Assembly: GCF_025905425.1 (NCBI RefSeq)
Contig: NZ_CP109603.1
Coordinates: 3,364,501-3,428,500, forward strand
Length of the DNA stretch: 64,000 nt
Source: Pseudomonas putida
GTDB taxonomy: Bacteria > Pseudomonadota > Gammaproteobacteria > Pseudomonadales > Pseudomonadaceae
Direction: 5' to 3'
Shown here: one piece after another, positions 34,265 to 45,100 of the stretch
Numbering within the stretch: the first letter of the stretch is position 1
How the letters are laid out: each line of letters opens with the position of its first letter
The notes under the pieces: model-generated
What the model was told of the DNA's origin: nothing
Seen by the model: only the letters and a program-made list of their open reading frames with translations
The model's database searches: none
Program-made: the position numbers and the translations under genes

Positions 34265-34948
34265 TCAGATCGCCACCAGGTGACCGTCGTCGAGTTTCAG
34301 TACACGGTCCATCTGGCGCGCCAGGTTGAGGTCGTGGGTCACCACCAGGAACGCGGTACGCGAAGCGCTGGACAGCTCCTGCATCAGTTCCTGGATGCCC
34401 TGGGCGGTGTGGTGGTCGAGGTTACCGGTCGGTTCGTCGAGCATCACCAGGCCCGGGCGGTTGACCAGGGCACGGGCAATCGCCACACGCTGACGCTCAC
34501 CGCCGGACAACTCGGCAGGCTTGTGGTGCAGGCGGTGGCCAAGGCCGACGCGCTTGAGCAGTGCCTCGGCGCGCTCGCGGGCCTCAGGGATCGCGGTGCG
34601 GCCGATCAACAGCGGCATGCACACGTTCTCCATGGCAGTGAATTCGGGCAGCAGGTGGTGGAACTGGTAGACGAAACCCAGTGCCCGGTTGCGCAACAGC
34701 CCACGCGCGCGCTCACCCAGTGCCGACAGCTCCTCGCCCGCCAGCCAGACACTGCCTTGGGTGGGCGTGTCGAGGCCGCCGAGCAAGTTGAGCAAGGTGC
34801 TCTTGCCCGAGCCCGAACTGCCGACGATGGCCACGCGCTCACCCGGGTGCAGCTCCAGCTGCAGGCCAGACAGCACCTGTACCGACTCCGGGCCTTCGTC
34901 GTAGGACTTGCCCAGGTTGCGGCAACTCAGAACGGCTTTATCACTCAT
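34265..34948 (-). CDS. lolD: Lipoprotein-releasing ATPase LolD
   Basis: 227 residues. Walker [22 protein letters not shown], the LolD-type Q-loop [17 protein letters not shown], signature [17 protein letters not shown], Walker [13 protein letters not shown], and H-loop VTHD are all present. It supplies ATP hydrolysis for LolCDE. Two starts are possible: ATG 34948 (used here) or ATG 34963, the latter overlapping the lolC end by eight bases; AGAGG lies nine bases before the latter. Confidence 0.93.
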   Translation of the reverse strand: MSDKAVLSCRNLGKSYDEGPESVQVLSGLQLELHPGERVAIVGSSGSGKSTLLNLLGGLDTPTQGSVWLAGEELSALGERARGLLRNRALGFVYQFHHLLPEFTAMENVCMPLLIGRTAIPEARERAEALLKRVGLGHRLHHKPAELSGGERQRVAIARALVNRPGLVMLDEPTGNLDHHTAQGIQELMQELSSASRTAFLVVTHDLNLARQMDRVLKLDDGHLVAI

Positions 34949-34955
34949 GCGCGAC

Positions 34956-36206
34956 TCACTCATAACGTAGCGCCTCTGCAGGCTGGGTGCGGGCCGCACG
35001 CCAGGCCGGGTACAGGGTGGCGAAGAAACTCAGGACCAGCGCCGCGGCGCAGACCATGTACACGTCATTGGCCATGATCTGCGACGGCAGGTAATCGATG
35101 AAATAGACGTCGGCGTTGAGGAACTTGTGCCCGATCAGCGTCTCGATGCCGGCAATCGCCGCGCTCACATTCAGCGCGGCAAGGATGCCGACGCCGGCGC
35201 CGATCAAGGTGCCAATCACCCCGATCACCGTGCCCTGAACCATGAAGATGGCCATGATCTGCCCAGGCGTGGCGCCGAGGGTGCGCAGGATCGCGATATC
35301 GCCGCGCTTGTCGTTGACCACCATCACCAGGGTGGAAATGATATTGAACGCCGCCACTGCCACAATCAGCAGCAACAGCAGGCCGATCATGGCCTTTTCC
35401 ATGCGGATCGCCTGGTACAGGTTGCCATGGGTGCGGGTCCAGTCACGGCTGTAGAACTCCTGGTCGCCCAGGTGCTGGGCGATGTCCCACGCCACGCGCG
35501 GCGCCTGGAACAGGTCGTCGAACTTCAGGCGCAGGCCCTGCACCTGGTTCGGCTTCCAGCGGTGCAGCCGGGACAGGTCGTTGATGTTGGTCAGGCCCAG
35601 GTAACCGTCGATTTCGCCGGCGCCCACGTGGAAGGTACCCACCACGGTGAAGCGCTTCATGCGTGGGAACATGCCGGCCGGGGTCACACTGACCTCGGGG
35701 GCGACGAAGGTCAGCTTGTCGCCGACGGCCACACCCAGCTTGGCTGCAGCCTTGTCGCCGATCATGATGCCCCACTCGCCCGGTGCCAGCTGGTCGAGGC
35801 GGCCTTGCTGGACGAAGTTGTCAATGATCGACACCTCGCGCTCGCGTGCCGGATCGATGCCGTTGAGCAGCACCTTCTGCACCTTGCCATCATGGGTCAG
35901 CAGGCCCTGCATCTGGGTGAAGGGCGCAACCGCCACCACCTGCGGATTCTGCTTTACTTGTTGGGCAAGCGCTGACCAGTCGTCAAGCGGCTGGCCGCTC
36001 TCGAGCGTGGCATGGGGAATCATGCCCAGCACGCGGGTGCGCATCTCGTGGTCGAAACCGTTCATGACCGAGAGCACCACGATCATCACCACCACGCCCA
36101 GGGCGAGGCCGATCATCGAGGTCAGGGAAATGAACGAGACGAAGTGATTGCGGCGTTTAGCACGGGTATAACGCGTGCCGATAAATGCGAAAAGAGGTCT
36201 GAACAT
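34956..36206 (-). CDS. lolC: Lipoprotein-releasing ABC permease LolC
   Basis: 416 residues, same layout as the downstream LolE, with which it shares much sequence (for instance [20 protein letters not shown] and [21 protein letters not shown]). First in the operon and overlapping or abutting lolD. In E. coli LolC contacts LolA while LolE binds the lipoprotein; the division here is assumed from gene order. Confidence 0.88.
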   Translation of the reverse strand: MFRPLFAFIGTRYTRAKRRNHFVSFISLTSMIGLALGVVVMIVVLSVMNGFDHEMRTRVLGMIPHATLESGQPLDDWSALAQQVKQNPQVVAVAPFTQMQGLLTHDGKVQKVLLNGIDPAREREVSIIDNFVQQGRLDQLAPGEWGIMIGDKAAAKLGVAVGDKLTFVAPEVSVTPAGMFPRMKRFTVVGTFHVGAGEIDGYLGLTNINDLSRLHRWKPNQVQGLRLKFDDLFQAPRVAWDIAQHLGDQEFYSRDWTRTHGNLYQAIRMEKAMIGLLLLLIVAVAAFNIISTLVMVVNDKRGDIAILRTLGATPGQIMAIFMVQGTVIGVIGTLIGAGVGILAALNVSAAIAGIETLIGHKFLNADVYFIDYLPSQIMANDVYMVCAAALVLSFFATLYPAWRAARTQPAEALRYE

Positions 36207-36299
36207 GTCGGGGCTTGTTCGGATGAAAGGGAACGTCCTTGTGGCGAGGCGCATACGGCGGCTTTACACTCGGACCACCGCCGCTACCATGGGTTCGCC

Positions 36300-36884
36300 A
36301 TGACGACATTAGACGAAGAAGATCGCCGCGAATACTACCGCATCGAAGATCAGATCGCACTTCAAATCAACCCCTTGAGTGCGTCCGAAGCCCTTGAGCC
36401 AGAAGTGTTGCAGGATGATTCACCGCTATTCAACCTGCTCAGCGAGCTGCACCTGTCCGACTTCGAAGCCCAGCACTTGCTGCGCCAGTTGAGTGACAAG
36501 GACCGCACACTCGCGGCCTTTCTGCGGGCGCAAAGCAAACGCCTCGACCTGCTCAGCGCTGTGGTCGCGCAAACGCTCATCGGCGAAATCGGCCAGCCGC
36601 AGGCAGTGGTCATTTCCGAAGGCGGCATCGAGTTCACCCAGGCCCGGCCCATCGCCCCCGACACCCGCGTCAAGGTGAAGATGGTGCTGATGCCCCGCGC
36701 CCACGGCCTGCTGCTGCGCGGCAAGGTTACCCACTGCGACCCGCGCCCGGACGGCAGTTTCGAGGTCGGCACCGAATTCACCGACATGACCGACGCCCAG
36801 CGCCAACTGCTGGCCCGTTACATCCTGCAGCGCCAGCAACAGCAACGGCGCCAGCAGCTGGAACAGAACGACCCTGCTTCCTAA
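36300..36884 (+). CDS. PilZ-domain protein with helical N-terminus
   Basis: 194 residues. The N-terminal RREYYRIEDQIALQI supplies the PilZ arginines. A helical insert (about 40-90, FNLLSELHLSDFEAQHLL) precedes the barrel (VVISEGGIEFTQARP, LLLRGKVTHCDPRPDGSFEVGTEF). The usual D/N-x-S-x-x-G reads ISEGGIEF, so c-di-GMP binding may be altered. The C-terminus is Q/R-rich. Starts at ATG 36300 without a visible ribosome site; divergent from lolC. Confidence 0.75.
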   Translation: MTTLDEEDRREYYRIEDQIALQINPLSASEALEPEVLQDDSPLFNLLSELHLSDFEAQHLLRQLSDKDRTLAAFLRAQSKRLDLLSAVVAQTLIGEIGQPQAVVISEGGIEFTQARPIAPDTRVKVKMVLMPRAHGLLLRGKVTHCDPRPDGSFEVGTEFTDMTDAQRQLLARYILQRQQQQRRQQLEQNDPAS

Positions 36885-36914
36885 GCCTTTTCCCTTTGAA
36901 TTGAAGGAACGAAC

Positions 36915-37631
36915 GTGACCCTGATCTACGGCCATCGCGGCGCCAAGGGCGAAGCGCCCGAAAATACCCTGAACAGCTTCCGCCAATGCCTGTCCCACGG
37001 CGTCAACCGCTGCGAGCTGGACCTGCACCTGTCGGCCGACAACGAACTGATGGTGATCCACGACTCGACCCTCAAACGCACCACCGGCCGACGCGGCAAG
37101 GTGGTCGAGCACCCGGCCGCCGACCTGGCCAGGATCGATGCGCGCAAGGGTGGACCGGGCTGGGTACAGCCCTGCCCCATCCCGAAACTGGAAGAGCTGT
37201 TCGAAAAATGCGACTTCGAGCACTGGCAACTGGAGGTCAAGAGCGCCTCGCGCACCCGCGCCGCCAGCACCGTGCTGGCCATTCGTGAACTGGCCCAGCA
37301 ATACGGCCTGCTGGACAAGGTCACCATCACCTCAAGCTCACGCGAAGTGCTGGGCGCCGCCCTGGAGCTGGTGCCGGACGTGGCGCGTGGGCTGGTGGCC
37401 GAATACGCCTGGCTCGACCCGCTGAAGGTCGCGCAGAACTATGGCTGCGAGCTGCTGGCATTGAACTGGACACTGTGCACCCCCGAGCGCCTGCTCAAAG
37501 CCCAGGGCCAGGGGTTGCACGTGTCGGTGTGGACGGTCAACGAACCGGCACTGATGCGCCGGCTCGCTGATTTTGGCGTGGACAGCCTGATTACAGACTT
37601 TCCCGGTTTGGCCAAGACCACCCTCGGGTAG
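36915..37631 (+). CDS. Glycerophosphodiester phosphodiesterase (UgpQ-like)
   Basis: 238 residues, cytoplasmic (no signal peptide). The GDPD signature is clear: YGHRGAKGEAPENTLNSF (His general acid), CELDLHLSADNELMVIHD (metal and second His), then LEVKSASR and WTVNEPALMRRL near the end. It hydrolyses glycerophosphodiesters from phospholipid turnover to glycerol-3-phosphate and an alcohol. GTG start at 36915 with AAGGA upstream, 30 bp after the PilZ gene. Confidence 0.9.
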   Translation: MTLIYGHRGAKGEAPENTLNSFRQCLSHGVNRCELDLHLSADNELMVIHDSTLKRTTGRRGKVVEHPAADLARIDARKGGPGWVQPCPIPKLEELFEKCDFEHWQLEVKSASRTRAASTVLAIRELAQQYGLLDKVTITSSSREVLGAALELVPDVARGLVAEYAWLDPLKVAQNYGCELLALNWTLCTPERLLKAQGQGLHVSVWTVNEPALMRRLADFGVDSLITDFPGLAKTTLG

Positions 37632-37679
37632 GGCTGAAATCGGTCTCCCCGACCGGCTCAGGCCACCGGCCGGAGCCGC

Positions 37680-39074
37680 TTAAAAAAGCCGGTTCAGGCC
37701 GTCGTAGGCAGCTACCCGATAGGCCTCGGCCATGGTCGGGTAGTTGAACGTGGTGTTGACGAAGTACTTCAGGTTATTCAGCTCGCCAGGCTGGTTCATG
37801 ATCGCCTGGCCGATGTGGACGATTTCCGAAGCCTGGTAGCCGAAGCAGTGCACGCCGAGGATTTCCAGGGTTTCGCGGTGGAACAGAATCTTCAGCATGC
37901 CTTGTGGCTCGCCGGCGATCTGCGCGCGCGCCATGCCCTTGAAGAAGGCCTTGCCCACTTCGTACGGCACCTTGGCCTGGGTCAGCTCCTGCTCGTTCTT
38001 GCCGATCGAGCTGATCTCCGGAATGGTGTAGATGCCGGTCGGTACGTCATTGACGAAGCGCCAGCTGCCATTGTCGACGATGCTGCCGGCCGCCGAACGG
38101 CCCTGGTCGTGGGCGGCACTGGCCAGGCTCGGCCAGCCGATCACGTCACCGGCACCGTAGATGTTCGACACGGTGGTGCGGTAGGCCTCGTCGACCTCGA
38201 TCTGGCCACGGCTGTTGACCTTGATGCCGATGTTTTCCAGGCCCAGCTTGTCGGTGTTGCCGGTACGGCCGTTGCACCACAGCAAGGCATCGGCCTTGAT
38301 CTTCTTGCCCGACTTCAGGTGCAGGACCACACCGTTGTCCAGGCCTTCGACCCGCTCGTACTCCTCGTTATGGCGTACGGTGATGTTGTTGTTGCTGAAG
38401 TGGTAGCTCAGCGCCTGGGAAATTTCCGAATCCAGGAAGCTCAGCAACTGGCCACGGTTGTCGACCAGCTCGACCAGCACACCCAGGCCGCTGAAGATCG
38501 ATGCGTATTCGCAACCGATCACGCCGGCGCCGTAGACGATCAGTTTGCGCGGGGTGTGGCTGAGGCTGAGGATGGTGTCGCTGTCGTAGACGCGCGGGTG
38601 ATGGAAGTCGATATCGGCTGGGCGATACGGGCGCGAGCCGGTGGCGATGATGATCTGCTTGGCGTTGAGCTTTTCCACCACACCATTGGGGCACACCACT
38701 TCGATGGTCTGCTCGTCAGCGAAGCTACCGGTACCGAAGAACAGGTCGACACGGTTGCGTGCGTAGTAGCCGGTGCGCGAGGCGACTTGCTTGGCAATGA
38801 CCTTCTCGGCGCTCTTGAGCACGTCCGGGAAGGAGAACCAGCGCGGCTCGCCAATGGCGCGGAACATCGGGTTGGTGTTGAACTGCATGATCTGCCGCAC
38901 CGAGTGACGCAGTGCCTTGGACGGGATGGTGCCCAAGTGGGTGCAGTTGCCGCCGACCTGGCGACGGCTGTCGACCATCGCCACCTTGCGCCCTGCTTTG
39001 GCGGCGTTCATTGCCGCGCCTTCTCCGGCCGGGCCGGAACCCAGCACCACTACGTCGTAGTTGTAGACAGCCAT
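37680..39074 (-). CDS. sthA: Soluble pyridine nucleotide transhydrogenase
   Basis: 464 residues of the flavoprotein disulfide reductase family. FAD motif [15 protein letters not shown], and [16 protein letters not shown], where the second redox cysteine is replaced by Thr, which is diagnostic of Sth and excludes lipoamide dehydrogenase. NAD(P) site [13 protein letters not shown]. It transfers hydride between NADPH and NAD+ to balance the two pools. Convergent with the phosphodiesterase gene. Confidence 0.95.
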   Translation of the reverse strand: MAVYNYDVVVLGSGPAGEGAAMNAAKAGRKVAMVDSRRQVGGNCTHLGTIPSKALRHSVRQIMQFNTNPMFRAIGEPRWFSFPDVLKSAEKVIAKQVASRTGYYARNRVDLFFGTGSFADEQTIEVVCPNGVVEKLNAKQIIIATGSRPYRPADIDFHHPRVYDSDTILSLSHTPRKLIVYGAGVIGCEYASIFSGLGVLVELVDNRGQLLSFLDSEISQALSYHFSNNNITVRHNEEYERVEGLDNGVVLHLKSGKKIKADALLWCNGRTGNTDKLGLENIGIKVNSRGQIEVDEAYRTTVSNIYGAGDVIGWPSLASAAHDQGRSAAGSIVDNGSWRFVNDVPTGIYTIPEISSIGKNEQELTQAKVPYEVGKAFFKGMARAQIAGEPQGMLKILFHRETLEILGVHCFGYQASEIVHIGQAIMNQPGELNNLKYFVNTTFNYPTMAEAYRVAAYDGLNRLF

Positions 39075-39275
39075 GCGTACTCCTTCAGAACTGGCCCGCG
39101 AGTCACGGTGGCTCGCGGGGCGCGATCATGTCGCCGGGGCGCCATGAGAAAATTCGGTTGCAGTCTAATCAAGCGTGAACGCCGCGCACATTAACCCTTG
39201 GTCGCGTCGTAGGCCAATTTTGCCTGCACTACATGTGGTTCACCGATTCCCTGGCGATCTTCCATCCTTGCGCTT

Positions 39276-40274
39276 TCACTTGCCTTTCATTGCCCGCGCA
39301 AACGCAGGGGTCGCTCGGGAGACGAAGCCACCCTCGGCCCGAGTCACCAGCACGGCGGCCAGGTTGTGGCTGATGGCGAAATCCCAGCCGCGCTCCGGCC
39401 CGAGGATCAGCAGCAAGGTCGAGTAGCCGTCGGCCCGCAGCGCCGAGGCATCGAGCACGGTGACGGCGGCCAGATCGTGTTCGACCGGGCGCCCGAGACG
39501 GGCATCGAAGGTGTGCGAATAGCGCCGGCCATTCTGCTCGAAATAGTGGCGATAGTCACCCGAGGTCGATACCGAAAGGCCATCTACCGAGATGACCTGG
39601 CGGGCGATCTGGCGGTCTTCACGGGGCAGCTCCAGGGCGATGCGCCAAGCGCTGCCATCAGGCTTGCGGCCAACGGCCTTGAGCTCGCCGGTGGCTTCGG
39701 CGATGAAGCTTGAGATACCCATGCCACGCAGGCGCTCGGCGATCAGGTCGACGGCGTGGCCGGCGGCGATGCTGTTGAAATCCAGCTCAACGGGGGCATC
39801 CTTGCACAGAGCCTGGCCCTCGATGCGCAGGTGCTGGTAGCCCACGCGCAGGCGTGCCTGGGCCAGCGCTTGCGGGTCGGGCACCTGCTCGTGACGCGCC
39901 TGGGGGCCGAAGCCCCAGAGGTCGAGCAACGGCTCCACAGTGAGGTCGAAGGCGCCGGCACTTTGTGCGGCCAGGTGCTGGCCGAAGCGGACCAGTTCGA
40001 GCATGTCGCGCGGGAGCGCCAGGCACTGGTTGGCCGGCAGCTGGTTGAACTGGCTGACGGTGGAGTCGCCACGATAGGTCGAGTAGTGCTGATCAATGCC
40101 CTGCAGGATGGCCTCGACGGCGGCCTGCACCTGGGCAGGGCCTGGGCCGGCGGGTTCGCGGACGTACTGGATGCTGTAGCTGCTGCCCATGGTCGGGCCG
40201 CCCAGGCGTTCCAGGGTCGGGCCTTGGTTGCAGGCGGTTAGAAGCATCAGGAGGAGTAGCAGGGTTGCGCGCAA
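39276..40274 (-). CDS. apbE: FAD:protein FMN transferase ApbE
   Basis: 332 residues from the TTG at 40274: a lipoprotein leader (ATLLLLLMLLTAC, lipobox LLTAC-N) then the ApbE domain with GGPTMGSSYSIQYV, GAFDLTVEPLLDLWGFG, DFNSIAAGHAVDLIAE, and HTFDARLGRP. It attaches FMN covalently to a threonine of Na+-NQR or Rnf subunits. An open reading further upstream runs through a REP element (encoding ERACPAK) and should not be taken as coding. The nqr genes that usually precede apbE are not here. Confidence 0.88.
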   Translation of the reverse strand: MRATLLLLLMLLTACNQGPTLERLGGPTMGSSYSIQYVREPAGPGPAQVQAAVEAILQGIDQHYSTYRGDSTVSQFNQLPANQCLALPRDMLELVRFGQHLAAQSAGAFDLTVEPLLDLWGFGPQARHEQVPDPQALAQARLRVGYQHLRIEGQALCKDAPVELDFNSIAAGHAVDLIAERLRGMGISSFIAEATGELKAVGRKPDGSAWRIALELPREDRQIARQVISVDGLSVSTSGDYRHYFEQNGRRYSHTFDARLGRPVEHDLAAVTVLDASALRADGYSTLLLILGPERGWDFAISHNLAAVLVTRAEGGFVSRATPAFARAMKGK

Positions 40275-40299
40275 ATTGAAGTTCTCAGCTGCCTGAACT

Positions 40300-40394
40300 A
40301 GCCTCTTCGCGGGGCAAGCCCGCTCCCACAGAATCACCTCAATCTAGAAGATGTCAGTTCTTCTGTGGGAGCGGGCTTGCCCCGCGAAGAGGCC
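40300..40394. repeat. REP pair upstream of apbE
   Basis: Inverted REP copies (40301-40331 and 40363-40394) fill the spacer between gapB and apbE, starting about 25 bp upstream of the apbE start codon. Confidence 0.85.
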
Positions 40395-40420
40395 GGTACC
40401 GACACTATAAAATACCGGGC

Positions 40421-40454
40421 AAAAAAAACGGGAACCCGAAGGTTCCCGTTTTTT
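40421..40454. terminator. Bidirectional terminator of gapB
   Basis: ACGGGAACC / GGTTCCCGT stem with an A8 tract on one side and TTTTTT on the other; strong Rho-independent signal in both directions. Confidence 0.92.
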
Positions 40455-40472
40455 CATTGCCTTACAAGCGAA

Positions 40473-41921
40473 TCAGCGTGGAAACGCTGGCGGGTTCACA
40501 CCGGCCATGTCTTCCATCACACGAACCACCTGGCAGCTGTAACCGAATTCGTTGTCGTACCAGACGTACAGTACAACGCGGTTATCGTTAGCAATGGTGG
40601 CTTCGGCATCAACCACACCGGCGTGGCGCGAACCAACGAAGTCGGTCGAAACCACTTCCTGGGAGCTGACGAAGTCGATCTGCTTGTGCAGTTCCGAGTG
40701 CATGGCCGTCTGGCGCAGGTACTCGTTGATCTCTTCGCGGGTGGTGGCCTTTTCCAGGTTCAGGTTAAGGATGGCCATCGAAACGTTCGGCGTCGGCACG
40801 CGAATGGCGTTACCGGTCAGCTTGCCCTTGAGCACTGGCAGCGCCTTGGCGGCAGCAGTGGCGGCACCGGTCTCGGTGATGACCATGTTCAGCGGCGCGG
40901 CGCGGCCACGGCGGCTGCCCTTGTGGAAGTTGTCGATCAGGTTCTGGTCGTTGGTGAATGAGTGAACGGTTTCGACGTGACCATTGATGATGCCGTACTG
41001 GTCGTTGACAGCCTTCAGCACCGGCACGATGGCGTTGGTGGTGCAGGAAGCGGCCGAGATGATCTTGTCATCGGCAGTGATGTCACCGTGGTTGATGCCG
41101 TGCACGATGTTCTTCAGCGCGCCCTTGCCAGGTGCGGTGAGGATCACGCGGGCAGCGCCCGGGCAGGCCAGGTGCTGGCCCAGGCCGTCGGCGTCCCGCC
41201 ATACACCGGTGTTGTCGACGATCAGCGCGTTGTCGATGCCGTACTGGGTGTAGTCGACTTCGCTAGGGCTCTTGGCGTAGATAACCTGGATCAGGTTGCC
41301 GTTGGCGGTGATGGTGTTGTTGGCTTCGTCGATGGTGATGGTGCCATCGAACGGGCCGTGCACCGAGTCACGGCGCAGCAGGCTGGCACGCTTGACCAGA
41401 TCGTTCTCGGCGCCTTTGCGCACGACGATGGCACGCAGGCGCAGGCCGTCGCCACCACCGGTCTTCTCGATCAGGATGCGCGCCAGCAGGCGGCCGATGC
41501 GGCCGAAGCCATACAGGACGACGTCGGTGCCTTTACGGGCCGAAACGTTCTGTTGGCCAACCACGTCGGCCAGCTCTTCACGCACGAACTGCTCGGCGCT
41601 GCGGCCGTTGCCTTCCTGCTTGAACTTGTTGGCCAGCTTGCCCAGGTCGACCGAAGCGGCGCCCAGTTTCAGCTCGCTCATGGCCTTGAGCAGGGGGAAC
41701 GTCTCGTGGACAGACAGTTCGGTCTCGTCGGCCTGACGATGACGCGCAAAGCGGTGTGCTTTGAGGATCGAGATAACCGAACGGTTGATCAGGCTGCGGC
41801 CATAAATCGAGCTCACCACGTTGTTGTTGCGGTAGAGCTGACCGATAAGCGGGATCATCGCTTCAGCCAATGCTTCACGATCAATCCACTCACCAAGACA
41901 CTGGTCGGGCTTCTGAGTCAC
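40473..41921 (-). CDS. gapB: Glyceraldehyde-3-phosphate dehydrogenase, extended type (GapB)
   Basis: 482 residues, about 140 more than ordinary GAPDH. The extra N-terminal part is helical (EWIDREALAEAMIPLIGQLYR, LSVHETFPLLKAMSEL). The GAPDH core follows from about residue 125: VVLYGFGRIGRLLARIL, catalytic SAASCTTNAIVPVL, and WYDNEFGYSCQVVRVM. Such long enzymes in pseudomonads are associated with gluconeogenic flux (family knowledge). GTG 41921 with GGAAGG five bases upstream is chosen over ATG 41936. It is divergent from mfd. Confidence 0.92.
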   Translation of the reverse strand: MTQKPDQCLGEWIDREALAEAMIPLIGQLYRNNNVVSSIYGRSLINRSVISILKAHRFARHRQADETELSVHETFPLLKAMSELKLGAASVDLGKLANKFKQEGNGRSAEQFVREELADVVGQQNVSARKGTDVVLYGFGRIGRLLARILIEKTGGGDGLRLRAIVVRKGAENDLVKRASLLRRDSVHGPFDGTITIDEANNTITANGNLIQVIYAKSPSEVDYTQYGIDNALIVDNTGVWRDADGLGQHLACPGAARVILTAPGKGALKNIVHGINHGDITADDKIISAASCTTNAIVPVLKAVNDQYGIINGHVETVHSFTNDQNLIDNFHKGSRRGRAAPLNMVITETGAATAAAKALPVLKGKLTGNAIRVPTPNVSMAILNLNLEKATTREEINEYLRQTAMHSELHKQIDFVSSQEVVSTDFVGSRHAGVVDAEATIANDNRVVLYVWYDNEFGYSCQVVRVMEDMAGVNPPAFPR

Positions 41922-42103
41922 GGGAACCTTCCACATGTAGGGACAGAAAAAAGGGGCTACATTATGACGCCCCAACGCGGAACGGGCAATGAGCGCCTGT
42001 CGCGGCAGTCAGAGCCAGTGTTCATGGCCTTTGGAGCCTGACAGCAGGCACCGGCACCGGTACAATCGATCTCTTTGCCGCAACGCTTGGAGTGCAATCT
42101 CCC

Positions 42104-45100
42104 GTGTCAGTTCTGCGCCTACCGCAACTGTCGGCCACGGCCGGCAAACAAACCTGGGGCAACCTGCCCGGTGCCGCCCTCAGCCTTGCCATTGCCGAAG
42201 CCGCCAGCAGCGCTGGCCGCTTTACCTTGCTGCTGACAGCCGACAGCCAGGCCGCCGACCGCCTGGAGCAGGAGCTGCGCTTCTTTGCCCCGGACCTGCC
42301 GGTGCTGCCCTTCCCAGACTGGGAAACCCTGCCCTACGACCTGTTCTCGCCGCACCAGGACATCATCTCCCAGCGCATTGCCAGCCTGTACCGGCTGCCG
42401 GAGCTGAGCCACGGCATTCTCGTCGTACCGATCACCACCGCCCTGCACCGCCTGGCGCCAACCCGCTTTTTGCTGGGCAGCAGCCTGGTGCTGGACATCG
42501 GCCAGACCATCGACGTCGAGCAGATGCGCACACGCCTCGAAGCCAGCGGCTACCGCTGCGTCGACACGGTGTACGAGCATGGCGAATTCGCCGTGCGCGG
42601 CGCCCTGATCGACCTGTACCCCATGGGCAGCAAACTGCCCTACCGCATCGACCTGTTCGATGACGAAATCGAAACGCTGCGCACGTTCGACCCCGAGACC
42701 CAGCGTTCCATCGACAAGGTCGATTCGGTACGCCTGCTGCCGGCGCGCGAGTTCCCGATGCAAAAAGAGGAAGTGACCCGCTTCAAGGCACGCTTTCGCG
42801 AGCGCTTCGACGTGGACTTCCGCCGCAGCGCGATCTTCCAGGACCTGGCGAGCGGCATCATCCCCGCCGGCATCGAGTACTACCTGCCGCTGTTCTTCGA
42901 AGAAACCTCGACCCTGTTCGACTACCTGCCCAGCGACACCCAGGTGTTTTCCCTGCCGGGCGTCGAACAGGCCGCCGAGCACTTCTGGAACGACGTGCGC
43001 GGGCGCTACGAAGACCGCCGTGGCGACCTGAGCCGGCCGCTGCTGCCGCCTGCCGAGCTGTTCCTGCCGGTGGAAGACTGTTTCGCCCAGCTCAAGCAAT
43101 GGCCCCGGGTGGTGGTCAGCGCCGAAGACCTCGACCCTGGCGCCGGCCGTGAACGCTTCCCGGCACGCCCCCTGCCAGAGCTTGCCATCGAAGCCAAGGC
43201 CAACCAGCCGCTGGCAGCGCTGGCAAGCTTCCTCGACCAGTTCCCCGGCCGCGTACTGTTCACCGCAGAATCTGCGGGCCGTCGCGAAGTGCTGCTGGAG
43301 CTGCTCGAACGCCTGAAGCTGCGCCCGCACACCGTCGAAGGCTGGACCGACTTCATCACCGGCTCTGAGCGCCTGGCGATCACCATCGCCCCGCTCGACG
43401 AAGGCCTGGTGCTGGACGACCCGGCCATTGCCCTGATCGCCGAGAGCCCGTTGTTCGGCCAGCGCGTGATGCAGCGCCGGCGCCGCGACAAACGCGGCGA
43501 GGCGGCCAACGACGCCGTGATCAAGAACCTCACCGAGCTGCGCGAAGGCGCGCCGGTGGTGCACATCGACCATGGCGTGGGCCGCTACCTGGGCCTGGCC
43601 ACCCTGGAGATCGACGGCCAGGCCGCCGAGTTCCTCACCCTGGAATACGCCGAGGGCGCCAAGCTTTACGTGCCGGTGGCCAACCTGCACCTGATCGCCC
43701 GCTACACCGGCAGCGATGACGCCCTGGCGCCGCTGCACCGGCTTGGCTCCGAGGCTTGGCAGAAGGCCAAGCGCAAGGCCGCCGAACAGGTGCGCGATGT
43801 TGCCGCCGAATTGCTCGATATCTACGCCCGCCGCGCCGCGCGCAAGGGCTACGCTTTCGCCGACCCGGCCGCCGACTACGCCACCTTCAGCGCCGGCTTC
43901 CCCTTCGAAGAAACCCCCGACCAGCAGAACGCCATCGAAGCGGTGCGCGCCGACATGCTCGCGGCCAAGCCGATGGACCGCCTGGTGTGTGGCGATGTTG
44001 GCTTCGGCAAGACCGAAGTGGCCATGCGCGCCGCGTTCATCGCCGTGCACAGTGGCCGCCAGGTGGCCGTGCTGGTGCCGACTACCCTGCTCGCCCAGCA
44101 GCACTACAACAGCTTCCGCGACCGCTTCGCCGACTGGCCGGTGACGGTCGAGGTGATGAGCCGCTTCAAATCCGCCAAGGAAGTAGCCAGCGCGGCGGCG
44201 GACCTGGCCGAAGGCAAGATCGACATCCTCATCGGCACCCACAAGCTGCTGCAGGACGATGTGCGTTTCAAAGACCTGGGCCTCGTGGTAATCGACGAAG
44301 AGCACCGTTTTGGCGTGCGCCAGAAAGAGCAGCTCAAGGCGCTGCGCAGCGAAGTGGATATTCTCACCCTGACCGCCACGCCGATTCCGCGCACGCTGAA
44401 CATGGCCGTGGCCGGCATGCGCGACCTGTCGATCATCGCCACGCCGCCCGCGCGGCGCCTGTCGGTGCGCACTTTCGTCATGGAGCATAACAACAGCACG
44501 GTCAAAGAAGCCCTGCTGCGTGAACTGCTGCGCGGCGGCCAGGTGTACTACCTGCACAACGACGTGAAAACCATCGAGAAGTGCGCCGCAGACCTCGCCG
44601 AACTGGTCCCGGAAGCGCGCATCGGCATCGGCCACGGCCAGATGCGCGAGCGCGAGCTGGAACAGGTGATGAGCGACTTCTACCACAAGCGCTTCAACGT
44701 GCTGATCGCCTCGACCATCATCGAGACTGGCATCGACGTGCCCAGCGCCAACACCATCGTCATCGAACGCGCCGACAAGTTCGGCCTGGCCCAGTTGCAC
44801 CAGTTGCGTGGCCGGGTCGGTCGTAGCCACCACCAGGCCTACGCCTACCTGCTGACACCCGCGCGTCAAAAGGTCAGCAGCGACGCCGAGAAACGCCTGG
44901 AGGCCATCGCCAACACCCAGGACCTGGGCGCCGGCTTTGTCCTGGCCACCAACGACCTGGAAATCCGCGGCGCCGGCGAACTGCTGGGCGAAGGCCAGAG
45001 CGGGCAGATCCAGGCCGTGGGCTTTACCCTCTACATGGAAATGCTCGAACGCGCGGTCAAGGCCATCCGCAAGGGTGCCCAGCCAAACCTTGAGCAGCCG

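Noticed and set aside
36012..36299. N-terminal extension of the PilZ protein into the lolC region
   Set aside because: The extended part is antisense to lolC and has shadow composition; ATG 36300 gives the normal PilZ start.
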